Notes: generated by a model not told the origin, from the sequence alone. A stretch of DNA of 64,000 nucleotides from Sideroxydans sp. (GCA_027310665.1 DAIDAJ010000036.1:1-64000); one strand, 5' to 3'; shown: positions 27,273 through 36,257, counted from the stretch's first letter. Made by a program: numbers and translations.

Positions 27273-27959
27273 CTACATATTCTGCTGTCCAACCAGCCGT
27301 TGTCTATCTGTGTCCCGCATCGACTTCAATAGGTCCGTGATAAATGCTTTCTGTACAAGGTAAGAAATCTCTTCGTCGTTAGCGATGGTGGAAACTCGAA
27401 ATAGAAGGCCATCCGGTATTTGTCCTGTCAGCTCGTACTTGAATGTCGCCCATTTCTCTTCGAACCAACCGCGCGTCAATGAATTCCCAATCTTGATCCA
27501 GTAAGTTATCGGTTCATTGCGGTTGCCTTGCTGCGCAACCATGCGCATAGCCGGTATTTTTCCGAAGGCCGTATCCAAAAATATCTTGCTTATTTTTTTT
27601 ATATTAAAACCACCTGACGCATAACAAATTTCCGGCCTGTGAACCTGAGTATCCACCCTCTGATCCATGCCGTAAGCAATTGCAAGCATAACATGCTCGT
27701 CTTTGCTGTTGACATAAGTGCGGGAGAGCGTCTGGTCATAAATCTTGTTGATTTCCCCCTTCACATCTGTACCCACCAAAGGCTCAACGGAGTTCAAATC
27801 CATTTTCCAATCGCCAAATTCTTTTGGAATGATAGCCTCCAAATTGATCATGCCTGATTTGCCGGCACTCATGAGAGTAGGCGTTGCAAGCATGGCAAGT
27901 GCGCTGGACAGCACCATAAATATACCCATGACGAGGCTGACAATGACAGATTTTTTCAT
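27273..27959 (-). CDS. epsI: EpsI family exosortase-associated protein
   Basis: A 228-residue protein with an N-terminal membrane anchor (VIVSLVMGIFMVLSSALAMLA) and a periplasmic domain with the EpsI signature VDTQVHRPEICYASGGF near residue 105 and ITYWIKIGN. EpsI occurs with or fused to exosortases; its biochemical role is unknown, though the conserved His and Cys suggest an active or binding site. It overlaps the xrtB stop by 4 bp, so the two are translationally coupled. Confidence 0.88.
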   Translation of the reverse strand: MKKSVIVSLVMGIFMVLSSALAMLATPTLMSAGKSGMINLEAIIPKEFGDWKMDLNSVEPLVGTDVKGEINKIYDQTLSRTYVNSKDEHVMLAIAYGMDQRVDTQVHRPEICYASGGFNIKKISKIFLDTAFGKIPAMRMVAQQGNRNEPITYWIKIGNSLTRGWFEEKWATFKYELTGQIPDGLLFRVSTIANDEEISYLVQKAFITDLLKSMRDTDRQRLVGQQNM

Positions 27960-28837
27960 GGAGCTACTTTCGATGCCCGCAACTTGACAATATAACGAAG
28001 TAACGCATCTATGCTGACAATTAGAATCAATCCGCTTAAAAACAGAGCCATGCCGGCAAACTCGTGCAAGAAGCCTTGCCCGGCTACATCCCCATAATAG
28101 TAGGTAATAAGCGTCAGGCTCATGACCCTGATTACGTTGGATATAAATGAAATGGGAATAATTAGAATTCCCAATATTACATTCCTGAAAACCGAGGTGT
28201 GTTGCACTACATTCAGATAAAACAATCCCAACGATTCCAGCGTCAGCAGTGTTTGAAGTCCTGCACAGGCGGTAGCAACCAACAGTTGATACTGACCGAT
28301 CTGCAGGATGACGCCATTACGGGCAATGGGATATCCCGCCCAATACAGGATCTGCTCCGTCACATAAGACACAGCAATTTTCATTGGCATGGTCACTAGG
28401 ATGACAAACGTGCCTGGCAAGGGAATCATGAACAACATAAAAAATAACGGAAACCATGCAGTCGCAAGCGCCCTACTGCCTCGCTTGATCAACAGGATTG
28501 CGGCAATCATCCAGATGAAAGAACCAACTTCAAATATATATATTTCTAGCGCATGGCCAACAACATAAAGGATCAGTGCGATGAAAAAAACCACCCCTCC
28601 GATGGTGGCTGAAGATTTACTGGGGCTTTGTTCCATCACGCGCGGCCAGACGCGATATAGCAGCCAGAGTGAAAGTGCAAAGACTATCGGCCCCTGGGCC
28701 TGCTCTTCCGTGCCCCACAGCCCATTGAAGAGGCCATAGTAAGTTGGAACGTACATTGCCAGCAGGCCCAACAGGATGGGCCACCATTCCGGCATGGCGG
28801 CCTTAAAACCAGGGAGTCTGCCTGCAAATAAGCTCAT
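27956..28837 (-). CDS. xrtB: Exosortase B (XrtB), PEP-CTERM sorting transpeptidase
   Basis: A 293-residue polytopic membrane protease/transpeptidase that is expected to recognise and cleave PEP-CTERM tags. About eight helices are visible. The proposed catalytic triad is in place: Cys191 in LLVATACAGLQTLLTLES, Arg237 in FISNVIRVMSL and His258 in GQGFLHEFAGM. The class B assignment rests mainly on the neighbours EpsI, EpsD, EpsE, EpsF, EpsG and EpsL. Likely substrates in this window are the proteins at 31676 and 36857. Confidence 0.9.
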   Translation of the reverse strand: MSLFAGRLPGFKAAMPEWWPILLGLLAMYVPTYYGLFNGLWGTEEQAQGPIVFALSLWLLYRVWPRVMEQSPSKSSATIGGVVFFIALILYVVGHALEIYIFEVGSFIWMIAAILLIKRGSRALATAWFPLFFMLFMIPLPGTFVILVTMPMKIAVSYVTEQILYWAGYPIARNGVILQIGQYQLLVATACAGLQTLLTLESLGLFYLNVVQHTSVFRNVILGILIIPISFISNVIRVMSLTLITYYYGDVAGQGFLHEFAGMALFLSGLILIVSIDALLRYIVKLRASKVAP

Positions 28838-28878
28838 GGATAGGGCAATGTGCGTGATCAGTTACCTGCTGGTTTGCT

Positions 28879-29784
28879 TTAAGGTTTCGCTGGAGCCACG
28901 GGGGCTTGCTGGGCGGCAGCCGGAGCGGGCGCGTTCAGGTATTCAATCTTTGCCAATGAACGCAAGTGCTTCACTTCTGTATCCACCGCTTCTTTGGTGT
29001 TCTTCATTCTGAAATACTGCTCGATTGCTGGCGCGGCATCTTCAAACGCGATCGGGTTGTCCTTGATGTTGGCGATGGAAACGATCATGCTGTTTCCTCC
29101 CTCGTTGACAATGAACATTTGGCCGACATGCATCGTCATCAGCTTGGATGCCATCTCCGGCGGCATGCTCATGGTATTGCGCGATGCCACCCCGCGTGCG
29201 TAATGCACATCATGGTTCTTCATCCACGTCGCAACCTCTTCCAGCGACTTGGCAGAATCCAGTTCCGCTTTCAGCTTGTCGTTCATGTCCCTGCCGGCGA
29301 TAAGCAATGAATTCATGTCGTATACCTTGCCGTTGCCGAAGATCTCAGGATGCTTGCGGAAATAGTCGCTCATTTCCGCCGTTGTGGGCTTGTCGATCTT
29401 GGACGTGACGCTTTGCAGATAGGCCTGCTCGATGATTTGCGCCTTGGCGCGCGCGATTGCCTGCTGCACTCCGGGAGAGCGATCAATCTTCTCGCGCGTC
29501 GCTTCGTCTACGATGACCTGGCGGTCAATCAGCGACTCCAATATCTTTTTGCTTGCATCCTGTTGCTGGTCGGCCGGGATATTGGCGTGCGCCAGTTCAT
29601 CGTTAACCTGGAGCACGGTGATATCTTCGCCATTGACCCGAGCGAGCGATTGACCGCCCCCCTTCTCCTTGCTGCAGGCACTCAGGCCCATGCCGGCAAC
29701 CATTAACAGAGCGCCGCAGAGCAACCATTTGCGTGACACGGAATTTTCGAATTTTGCAGACGAGGATACGTGTAACTTGGACAA
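28879..29784 (-). CDS. epsD: EpsD family peptidyl-prolyl isomerase lipoprotein
   Basis: A 301-residue lipoprotein with signal LLCGALLMVAGMGLSAC (lipobox LSAC), a SurA-like N-terminal helical domain (VLQVNDELAHANIPADQQQD) and a parvulin-like region (FGNGKVYDMNSLLIAG ... PPEMASKLMTMHVGQMF). EpsD proteins go with exosortase B and probably assist folding or assembly in the periplasm. The start is a TTG preceded by AGGAG at good spacing. The C-terminus is Ala/Pro-rich (APAPAAAQQAPVAPAKP). Confidence 0.87.
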   Translation of the reverse strand: MSKLHVSSSAKFENSVSRKWLLCGALLMVAGMGLSACSKEKGGGQSLARVNGEDITVLQVNDELAHANIPADQQQDASKKILESLIDRQVIVDEATREKIDRSPGVQQAIARAKAQIIEQAYLQSVTSKIDKPTTAEMSDYFRKHPEIFGNGKVYDMNSLLIAGRDMNDKLKAELDSAKSLEEVATWMKNHDVHYARGVASRNTMSMPPEMASKLMTMHVGQMFIVNEGGNSMIVSIANIKDNPIAFEDAAPAIEQYFRMKNTKEAVDTEVKHLRSLAKIEYLNAPAPAAAQQAPVAPAKP

Positions 29785-29887
29785 GGCATTCTCCTTTCAC
29801 ATTCTTGATACATGGTCAAATTGCACGGGACCTGAAAATAAAGAACCATATGCAACAAAAATTACCTATGGAAGCGCCGATCAGGCC

Positions 29888-29953
29888 GTCACACCGGCGA
29901 AGGCCGGTGTCCAGTTGATTGAAACACTGGATTCCGGCCTTCGCCGGTATGAC
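29888..29953. repeat. Long inverted repeat between sugar-transferase gene and epsD
   Basis: Two 27-bp arms (29888-29914 and 29927-29953) are complementary at about 24 positions with a 12-bp loop; the core is ACCGGCGAAGGCCGG. This is an interspersed repeat type seen in many proteobacteria. In RNA it would form a very stable hairpin inside the leader of epsD, downstream of the sugar-transferase stop codon. Confidence 0.85.
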
Positions 29954-30016
29954 GTTTCAAGATCTAATCTGCGTTTCCCCTATTAATACTTTTTCCATAA
30001 CTTAAACAATTGTACT

Positions 30017-31396
30017 TTAGTAGGCATTATCCCGACGCAGCACCACCCACACCGTACGCATGATAATCCACAAGTCCAGCCATATAGACCAGTTTTGAAG
30101 ATAGTCCAGATCGAACTCGATACGCTCTTTCATTTTATCCAACTCCTGGGTTTCGCCGCGGCATCCATTGACCTGCGCCCAGCCTGTGATCCCCGGCTTG
30201 ACCTTATGCCGCAACATGTAACCCTTGATCAGCTTGCGATACATTTCGTTATGCGCAACGGCATGCGGCCGGGGTCCGACGATGCTCATGCGCCCTTGCA
30301 GCACATTAATGAATTGCGGCAGCTCATCCAGGGAAGTGCGCCGCAGAAACGCGCCGATCTTTGTGGTCCGTTGATCGTTCTTCTGTGCCTGGACGATGTT
30401 CGACCCGTCTTCGCACACGGTCATGGAGCGGAATTTGTAGACGATGAAAGATTCGCCGTTAAGCCCGTAGCGCCGTTGTCTGAAGATGGCAGGCCCCGGC
30501 GAAGTCAGCTTGATGGCCAAAACGATAGCCAGCAGGATGGGTGAAATGAGGATCAGAATGAGCGAGGCGAGCACGATATCGCTGAAGTTCTTTACTACCG
30601 TGTCCACACCGGAGAGCGGCGATTCGCATATGGCAACCACGGGTACTCCACCCACATTGTCGAAACGTGCCTGCATCATGTCAAAGATGTAGACATCGGG
30701 CAGGAAGTAAATGGAGGCAGTGGTGTCATGCAGGTCGTCCAGCAGCTTGCATATGCGTGGCTGGGTTGCCATCGGCAGGCTCACGAAGATCATCTGGATA
30801 TTATTTTTGCGGACATAATCACCCACTTCCGAGACCGGGCCCAGTACTGGCAACGTAACGCCCTTGATCCGGGACGCATCGCGGTCGTCGAAGTAGCCGC
30901 GCAGATCGATCAACAGGTAAGGAAATTCGGCAATGCGCTCTTGAAGCTGCGTGCCAACATTGTTGGCTCCTATAATCACTGCGGAGCGAACTATGCCCTT
31001 CTTGCGCAAGTCGGTGATTATTTTATGTACGACGAAATGGCTGGTAATCAGCGCGAACGGAGTAACAATCATCCAGGTCAGGATGACCTCGTCGGAATAA
31101 CGATAGGACAGCTTGGTGGCGTAGCCCAAAAAGAGCAGGACGCCGACGACGGCGCCCCAACCGACGAAGGTATCGCGCACATAGGCGAGGAGCTTTCCGT
31201 TATGCCATTTGCGATATAAATTAGTTTGTTCGAATATGTATGTCGAGATAAAAAAGGCGATGATCATCAACACCAGGTAGTAGCCCGTGAACGTTTCGTC
31301 ATACAACAAGGTAAGCAGGACTAACGAACCCCATATCATGAACGGATCAAGCAAGTACTTGAAAAAGGCAACTACAGGGATGTCATTGATGATCAT
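30017..31396 (-). CDS. Undecaprenyl-phosphate sugar phosphotransferase (WcaJ-like)
   Basis: A 459-residue initiating enzyme that loads the first sugar-1-phosphate, probably glucose, onto undecaprenyl phosphate. Four N-terminal membrane helices (residues 10-110) lead to a CoA-binding-like domain (SAVIIGANNVGTQLQERI), a fifth hydrophobic segment (ASLILILISPILLAIVLAIKL) and the catalytic bacterial sugar transferase domain (KLTSPGPAIFRQRRYGLNGE, VYKFRSMTV, RRTSLDELPQFINVLQGRMS, VGPRPHAVAHN). It is the first gene of the minus-strand Eps operon. In related loci this protein is named EpsB. Confidence 0.92.
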   Translation of the reverse strand: MIINDIPVVAFFKYLLDPFMIWGSLVLLTLLYDETFTGYYLVLMIIAFFISTYIFEQTNLYRKWHNGKLLAYVRDTFVGWGAVVGVLLFLGYATKLSYRYSDEVILTWMIVTPFALITSHFVVHKIITDLRKKGIVRSAVIIGANNVGTQLQERIAEFPYLLIDLRGYFDDRDASRIKGVTLPVLGPVSEVGDYVRKNNIQMIFVSLPMATQPRICKLLDDLHDTTASIYFLPDVYIFDMMQARFDNVGGVPVVAICESPLSGVDTVVKNFSDIVLASLILILISPILLAIVLAIKLTSPGPAIFRQRRYGLNGESFIVYKFRSMTVCEDGSNIVQAQKNDQRTTKIGAFLRRTSLDELPQFINVLQGRMSIVGPRPHAVAHNEMYRKLIKGYMLRHKVKPGITGWAQVNGCRGETQELDKMKERIEFDLDYLQNWSIWLDLWIIMRTVWVVLRRDNAY

Positions 31397-31629
31397 TGAT
31401 ATTCGCGTCCTTACCGTGTGCAGTCACGTCAACTATCGACAGGATAGCATGACCGGAACATAGAAAAACCGTACGCATACTACTGAGTCATGGCGTGTAC
31501 TGATAACACTTCAGGCTTCAAGCAAAACTGTTCATTATTATGTTATTGGACATGCCTTTGGATTTCATTTTCCGTCATGAAGGATCCGGCCAGGAAATGG
31601 AAAGCAGCCAGCCGACACAGCTCAAACAA

Positions 31630-31652
31630 AAACCCCGCCACATGAGCGGGGT
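31630..31652 (-). terminator. Rho-independent terminator after the PEP-CTERM gene
   Basis: AACCCCGC and GCGGGGTT arms around a short loop, followed on the minus strand by a T-rich stretch (GGGGTTTTTG). It lies about 25 bp past the stop of the gene at 31676 and separates it from the Eps operon. Confidence 0.88.
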
Positions 31653-31675
31653 TGTTTGTGTTGAAAGTGACTTCT

Positions 31676-32218
31676 TTAGAAGAAACTTGTGCGGCGACGG
31701 CGTGCTGTAAATGCCAGCAATCCAAGACCTGCCAGCAACATGGCATAGGTTTTGGGTTCTGGAACAGGGCTAACGGCAATTGTTCCACCATAACCAGGAT
31801 TAAGGCCAGTAGTAGCCATATCCGTACCTGTCACTTGCAAATAATAAGCGTTCGGATATGGGTTGGCTGCTGGCAATATAAAGCTCGTAAGATCAAGGGT
31901 TGCAGCACCAATAATGCTACTAACAGAACTCACAAGACTACCCGAACCTACAGCACCTTGAAATAATCCGAGGTATGTAAAGTCAATGAGAGAACTCCCT
32001 CCATTAACATGAATACCACTCAGACCACCTGTCGCAGTTGATGGCATATCAAATGTAAAGTAGTCCGTAAATCCTGAAGCTCCAGTGGCTGGAGCACCAT
32101 TAGCAAAGTTGCCAAACCCGGAAGTTAATGTAAAACCTATAGTTGCAGCACTCGCTGTCCCAGCCGCCATGCAAAGCACCGCAACAGATGACATACCGAA
32201 CAATGAAGAAAATTTCAT
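31676..32218 (-). CDS. PEP-CTERM sorted surface protein
   Basis: A 180-residue exported protein. A signal peptide (SVAVLCMAAGTASA) leads to a beta-rich domain with Gly/Ala/Thr/Ser-rich sequence and no recognised family. The C-terminal sorting signal is VPEPKTYAMLLAGLGLLAFT followed by ARRRR, the classic PEP motif, hydrophobic helix and basic tail. It is a likely substrate of XrtB. AAGGAG precedes the ATG. Two GTAC-N4-GTAC palindromes lie 130 and 290 bp upstream. Confidence 0.92.
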   Translation of the reverse strand: MKFSSLFGMSSVAVLCMAAGTASAATIGFTLTSGFGNFANGAPATGASGFTDYFTFDMPSTATGGLSGIHVNGGSSLIDFTYLGLFQGAVGSGSLVSSVSSIIGAATLDLTSFILPAANPYPNAYYLQVTGTDMATTGLNPGYGGTIAVSPVPEPKTYAMLLAGLGLLAFTARRRRTSFF

Positions 32219-32344
32219 GATGGCTCCTTGTAAACAAAAAGTAAAAAAACGAACACTCAGTGTCGAGAAACCTCAGAATCCCCCCCTCGACCCAAACCCT
32301 ATTTCAGGCAGACAAACAATACCTGTTTGTCTGAATTCAATACA

Positions 32345-32361
32345 TTGTACTTTGGTACTAT
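32345..32361. promoter_or_regulatory. GTAC palindrome, copy 1
   Basis: TTGTACTTTGGTACTAT; core GTAC-N4-GTAC at 32347-32358, about 130 bp upstream of the PEP-CTERM start at 32218. It is nearly identical to the reverse complement of the site at 37713. Operator function is inferred. Confidence 0.5.
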
Positions 32362-32505
32362 AACTAGCTGTTTCACAAAAAATTAATATTGCCAACACCC
32401 CAAGTAGACACCCAAACCCAGATCGTACTGAGCAGGAGGACTTTATTGCAGAAGTGCAAATCAGCAATGCACGTTCAGGCTATTCTTCACCAAAGATAAA
32501 ATCTA

Positions 32506-32520
32506 TTGTACTTTTGTACA
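32506..32520. promoter_or_regulatory. GTAC palindrome, copy 2
   Basis: TTGTACTTTTGTACA; core at 32508-32519, about 160 bp further upstream than copy 1. Same spacing and same centre, TTT. Confidence 0.5.
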
Positions 32521-32667
32521 GTAGTAATGGAATTTACTCAATGGACTGATTTTGGACTGCTCTGTCAACTTGCGATTATTCTTGCGAAAAGTAGCGCGGG
32601 CAACAACTTTGAATTTTCGGGTATCTTAAACTAAGCGATCAGTCCTTTAATCCAGCATCAAGTCAGT

Positions 32668-33804
32668 CTAACTGTGTTTAGCTGGTATTGGATGACGTGT
32701 CTGCACACGTGCAAATTGACTTTTCATTCGTAAAAACCAAGATTCATAATATCGATAGCTAATCGTTGCCGCGAACGTTGACACTAATACCGTGGTTGGA
32801 AACCAGAGCCACGAATAATCCAAACCTATTACAGGCAGCATTTCCTTAACGGCGTTGTAACTAATCATGTGCATTAGATAAATACCGTAGCTGACCATAC
32901 CAATGTGTACAATTGGCTTCCAGGTCAGTAATGGTCTTAGGCTGTTCGATTCAAAGATTACGACCGATCCGACCAATAGAACCATCAGCATCCAGATTCC
33001 TCCCTGCGGCAAATTCAATTCAACTGCAACTATCAATCCGATGAAAATGATAGCTGCCGACCAACGTCCACCCAACAACGGGCTTACCATCGCGAAAATA
33101 CGTCGGTCGTGAAGCACATGCGCCATCACAACCCCGCCAAGAATTGCCGGGTGGATACTTAGCAGTATCACAACACTCAAATTATCACCACGCAATTGAC
33201 CCGAAGCTACTGAGATCTCGACAAGTTCACGAACAATCAGTATTGCAATGATCAGCCCTACCGGCCTCCATCCATTTAGAACCTTCTCGACCGTCGGCCA
33301 GATTAAGTAGAATTGCTCCTCCGTTGCAAGTGACCATGCAAAATAAAAGATTACCCGATTATCCGGTTTGACAAACCAGTTAGACGTGTACGTCAGAAAG
33401 TAAGGCAGATTGGAGAAGAATTGCTGACCCAGAAATGAAGTACGCTCGAGTGACCACACAATTATTATGTAGAGGATGATCACAGTATAATAGACGGGAA
33501 AAATTCGAAGCGTCCGTCGAATATAGAATGAACCAAGAGAGATTTTCCCCCACTTATCCTTTTCACGAAGTAATAGCGTTGTAATCAAAAAACCACTGAT
33601 CGCAAAAAATAGATCGACTCCAAGAAATCCGCGCTGGGTAAAGCTCAGCCCCTCAATGTGCATTCCCGTATGGTGCCAAATAACCGCAAGAATACTCAGA
33701 CATCGCAAACCGTCGAGCGAAGAGAAGAAACTTGTATTTCGGTACGTCTCGTATGTGCATGACGCTGCCGCGAATAATTTTTCATTGCACTCTGGTTGCA
33801 TCAT
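32668..33804 (-). CDS. OafA-type acyltransferase 3 membrane protein
   Basis: A 378-residue polytopic acyltransferase: FFSSLDGLRCLSILAVIWHHTGMH with the catalytic-type histidine pair, GVDLFFAISGFLITTLLL, YIRRTLRIFPVYYTV and YFAWSLATEEQFYLIWP. It probably O-acylates the exopolysaccharide. It is transcribed toward the PEP-CTERM gene but separated from it by 450 bp, so probably independently expressed. The N-terminal 25 residues are not conserved. Confidence 0.85.
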   Translation of the reverse strand: MMQPECNEKLFAAASCTYETYRNTSFFSSLDGLRCLSILAVIWHHTGMHIEGLSFTQRGFLGVDLFFAISGFLITTLLLREKDKWGKISLGSFYIRRTLRIFPVYYTVIILYIIIVWSLERTSFLGQQFFSNLPYFLTYTSNWFVKPDNRVIFYFAWSLATEEQFYLIWPTVEKVLNGWRPVGLIIAILIVRELVEISVASGQLRGDNLSVVILLSIHPAILGGVVMAHVLHDRRIFAMVSPLLGGRWSAAIIFIGLIVAVELNLPQGGIWMLMVLLVGSVVIFESNSLRPLLTWKPIVHIGMVSYGIYLMHMISYNAVKEMLPVIGLDYSWLWFPTTVLVSTFAATISYRYYESWFLRMKSQFARVQTRHPIPAKHS

Positions 33805-34015
33805 CGTGTAGAGGCGGTAGATTTGAATTTAAGCATCTATAGAAGCGTAAAGATACGAATGAATTGTATGTCTCGCTAGACCATCGCGTGACAATCGAGC
33901 GTGCTGTTGACACAATACATCATGATTGTACATTTGCTGCGCATGGGGGTTGCCTGATTGTGCTTTTATGGCGCCCCATCCACACAAAGTTAAGGAGGCG
34001 TTAAGTTAATATGAA

Positions 34016-34777
34016 TCAGGATTGAGCGCTGAGAACAGCCAGGTGAACTACATTTGATTCTTTGCGGACTCTTGAACCATTCCGTCCTTGACGTTTTTCT
34101 GCTGACATCATCAATGCTACGTTGAGCCTGTCAGTGACTCCCAGTTTTTCAAAAATATTCGTCAAATGTGCCTTCACGGTACGCTCGGTAATTTCCAGAG
34201 AGTAGGCGATCTGTTTGTTGCTTTCACCGTTACCAATCCTGACTGCAATTTCGTACTCGCGATCAGTTAGCTGAGCAAGCAAACCATGAATATCGGGATG
34301 TTGATCACCATGCTTTGCCTGTTCCTTTACTTGCCTTTGTTCCATTTGCGCCAGTAAACGACTAAGAAATTTTCTGCGTATCCAAAGTTCGCCATTGCTC
34401 ACGGCTTCGACCATCATTTTGAGGGACGATCCCTCGATGTTGGTGGGGCAACATCCCCGTACACCCGCCTTAAACAAGAACCACTCGTCTTCATCAGTCG
34501 CATGATCGTGGAATACAACGATATTTGTCTTGGGACAGAGTCTTCTCAACTCAGAAACACCGCGCACTCCATTTAGTTTTGGCAAATCAAAATCAAGCAG
34601 AAGCATTTCAGGTTCAATTTGAACAAGGTCTTCCTTGAGCAATTCGAAACTGTTCACATGAAACATTCTGGCAATGCCAGATAATTCCTCTTTGTAACGC
34701 GCAGTGCTAGCTTTACATGCGCTAGCAAACATCAAGCTACTAACTGTATCGAGGTTTTCGTAGCTAGTGAACTTCAT
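34016..34777 (-). CDS. LuxR/NarL-family response regulator with atypical receiver
   Basis: A 253-residue transcription factor. Residues 1-135 form a receiver-like domain with a plausible phospho-acceptor in EMLLLDFDLPKLNG, but the N-terminal acidic pair usual in receivers is not evident (the chain starts MKFTSYENLDTVSSLMF). The DNA-binding domain is a clear LuxR helix-turn-helix: LTDREYEIAVRIGNGESNKQIAYSLEITERTVKAHLTNIFEKLGV. No kinase gene is adjacent. It lies between PEP-CTERM and ATPase genes, making control of the exopolysaccharide locus plausible. Confidence 0.82.
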   Translation of the reverse strand: MKFTSYENLDTVSSLMFASACKASTARYKEELSGIARMFHVNSFELLKEDLVQIEPEMLLLDFDLPKLNGVRGVSELRRLCPKTNIVVFHDHATDEDEWFLFKAGVRGCCPTNIEGSSLKMMVEAVSNGELWIRRKFLSRLLAQMEQRQVKEQAKHGDQHPDIHGLLAQLTDREYEIAVRIGNGESNKQIAYSLEITERTVKAHLTNIFEKLGVTDRLNVALMMSAEKRQGRNGSRVRKESNVVHLAVLSAQS

Positions 34778-35426
34778 AAATTTCCCTTCCCAATCGATAC
34801 AGTTGCCATAAATTTTTCGGGATACCTAAACTTCACCACGACCAAAATTTGACGCACACTTCGCACTACAAAAACTATAACTACCTGCTATTACAGTTTT
34901 CACATCAACCCAGTCGATATAAGCAATGAACGTGCCATCAATTAAAGCCGCTCAATGCGCTTAATACATAAGTAGTTGTACAAATCCATCTCGGGGGTAG
35001 AGTCGCATATGACAACTTGCAGACACCGCATTGACCAATACTCGACGAATCTTGACCAAATAAATGGCAATTCAGATGTACGCACTACTCCGCGTAATGA
35101 AGTACTGCATTACTTGATTTCAACGAGGTTCGGTGCCCGCAAGATCGTCTAGCCATTCAAAAGCGTGGCGATACTAGCTTCATACCCGACATATGGAAAG
35201 GGGCGAGAGTATCTAGACCTTTTGGCCTAAATATGACCTATGTCTTTTTCCAATTGATCGCCCAATCACGAAATTGGAACGATTTGGTGGCTTCGAACGA
35301 AGCAGGGGATGACATCAGTTTGAATATTCCGGAAGCTCCAGACTCTGCATATCATGAGTCCCGTCATATGGCGATTTTGAACCAGTGAATCAGAACTGCA
35401 CGATCAGATTTCGTAAGCAAAAGAAA
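34778..35426. other. Gene-poor region with one unexplained open frame
   Basis: About 650 bp separating the LuxR-type regulator from the ATPase gene. On the plus strand the frame 35101-35388 is open for 96 codons and reads protein-like (FIPDIWKGARVSRPFGLN, then YVFFQLIAQSRNWNDLV), but a TGA lies immediately upstream and the first ATG is at 35233. It may be the tail of a decayed gene; I recognise no family. The rest shows no clear feature. Confidence 0.35.
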
Positions 35427-36257
35427 TCAGGCGTTGTCCATATTAGACAACGCACCAAATTCCGCTTTGTCATTCAGCATTTCTTCAACCAACGCCAGAT
35501 CGATCATCGCGGATTCGGCGGCAAATCCGTAAACCAGCGCGGTGTTGCAAAGGATGTTGATACGTCTTGGGGTTCCCTGGCTTGCTTCGGCAATCCTGGC
35601 GCAGGCTTCGGCGGTAAAGAGCGGCGTCTCCCTGCCAGCAACTTTCAGGCGGTGCTGAATATAACCCTGTACATCAGCTGCCTCAAACGGCTTGATATGG
35701 AAATCAACTTCAACGCGCTGGGAAAACTGCAAGAGTTCAGGCTTCAACAATAGATCCTTGAGCTGCGGCTGCCCCACCAGCATGATCTGGAGCAGCTGAT
35801 TCTTGTCCGCATTAATATTCGAGAGCATGCGCAACGATTCCAGCGCGTCCGGATTCAAATTGTGCGCTTCATCGATGATCAACAATACGCTCTTGCCGGC
35901 TCCATATTGCTTGATCAGGAAACGCTGAAATTCATCGAACAGCGCCACATTGGACTGCCCCTCATAGACCAACCCAAAGGAAAGCATGATCCACTGCAGC
36001 AAATTGGCGATCTCGCGATGCGTGTTGTAGACCAGGCCAACGGTATGTTCGGGCGCCAGGTTGTTCAGCAGATGACGAACCAGAGTCGTTTTCCCGCATC
36101 CGATCTCGCCGCTGATCACCATGAATCCAACCCTGTTCCTGATACCGAACTCCATCATTGCGTATGCATAAGAATGGCGCCGACCGAAATACAGGAAATC
36201 AGGATCAGGCTGAATTGAAAATGGGTTTTCCTTCAAACCGTAGAACGCTTGGTACAT
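35427..36257 (-). CDS. ExeA-like AAA ATPase of the PEP-CTERM locus
   Basis: A 276-residue ATPase of the general secretion/ExeA-like type regularly found in PEP-CTERM exopolysaccharide loci. It begins YQAFYGLKENPFSIQPDPDF, has Walker A SGEIGCGKTTLVRHLL, Walker B VLLIIDEAHNLNPDAL and a sensor region QIMLVGQPQLKDLL, then ASQGTPRRINILCNTALVY. It lacks the C-terminal peptidoglycan-binding domain of full ExeA. It may power assembly or regulation of secretion; the exact role is unknown. Confidence 0.87.
   Translation of the reverse strand: MYQAFYGLKENPFSIQPDPDFLYFGRRHSYAYAMMEFGIRNRVGFMVISGEIGCGKTTLVRHLLNNLAPEHTVGLVYNTHREIANLLQWIMLSFGLVYEGQSNVALFDEFQRFLIKQYGAGKSVLLIIDEAHNLNPDALESLRMLSNINADKNQLLQIMLVGQPQLKDLLLKPELLQFSQRVEVDFHIKPFEAADVQGYIQHRLKVAGRETPLFTAEACARIAEASQGTPRRINILCNTALVYGFAAESAMIDLALVEEMLNDKAEFGALSNMDNA

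Larger units (their letters stand above)
32219..32667. other. Long upstream region of PEP-CTERM gene
   Basis: About 450 bp between the acyltransferase stop and the PEP-CTERM start, with no credible ORF. It contains two GTAC-N4-GTAC palindromes (listed separately) and AT-rich sequence, so it is probably a regulatory region. Confidence 0.6.

Noticed and set aside
30010-30024. Fourth GTAC-type site TTGTACTTTAGTAGG
   Set aside because: The second half is degenerate and it lies over the stop codon of the sugar-transferase gene, so coincidence is likely.
33995-34026. Strong ribosome site AAGGAGG followed by ATG
   Set aside because: The frame has only four codons before a stop; no gene follows. 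It could be a lost gene start, but nothing else supports it.
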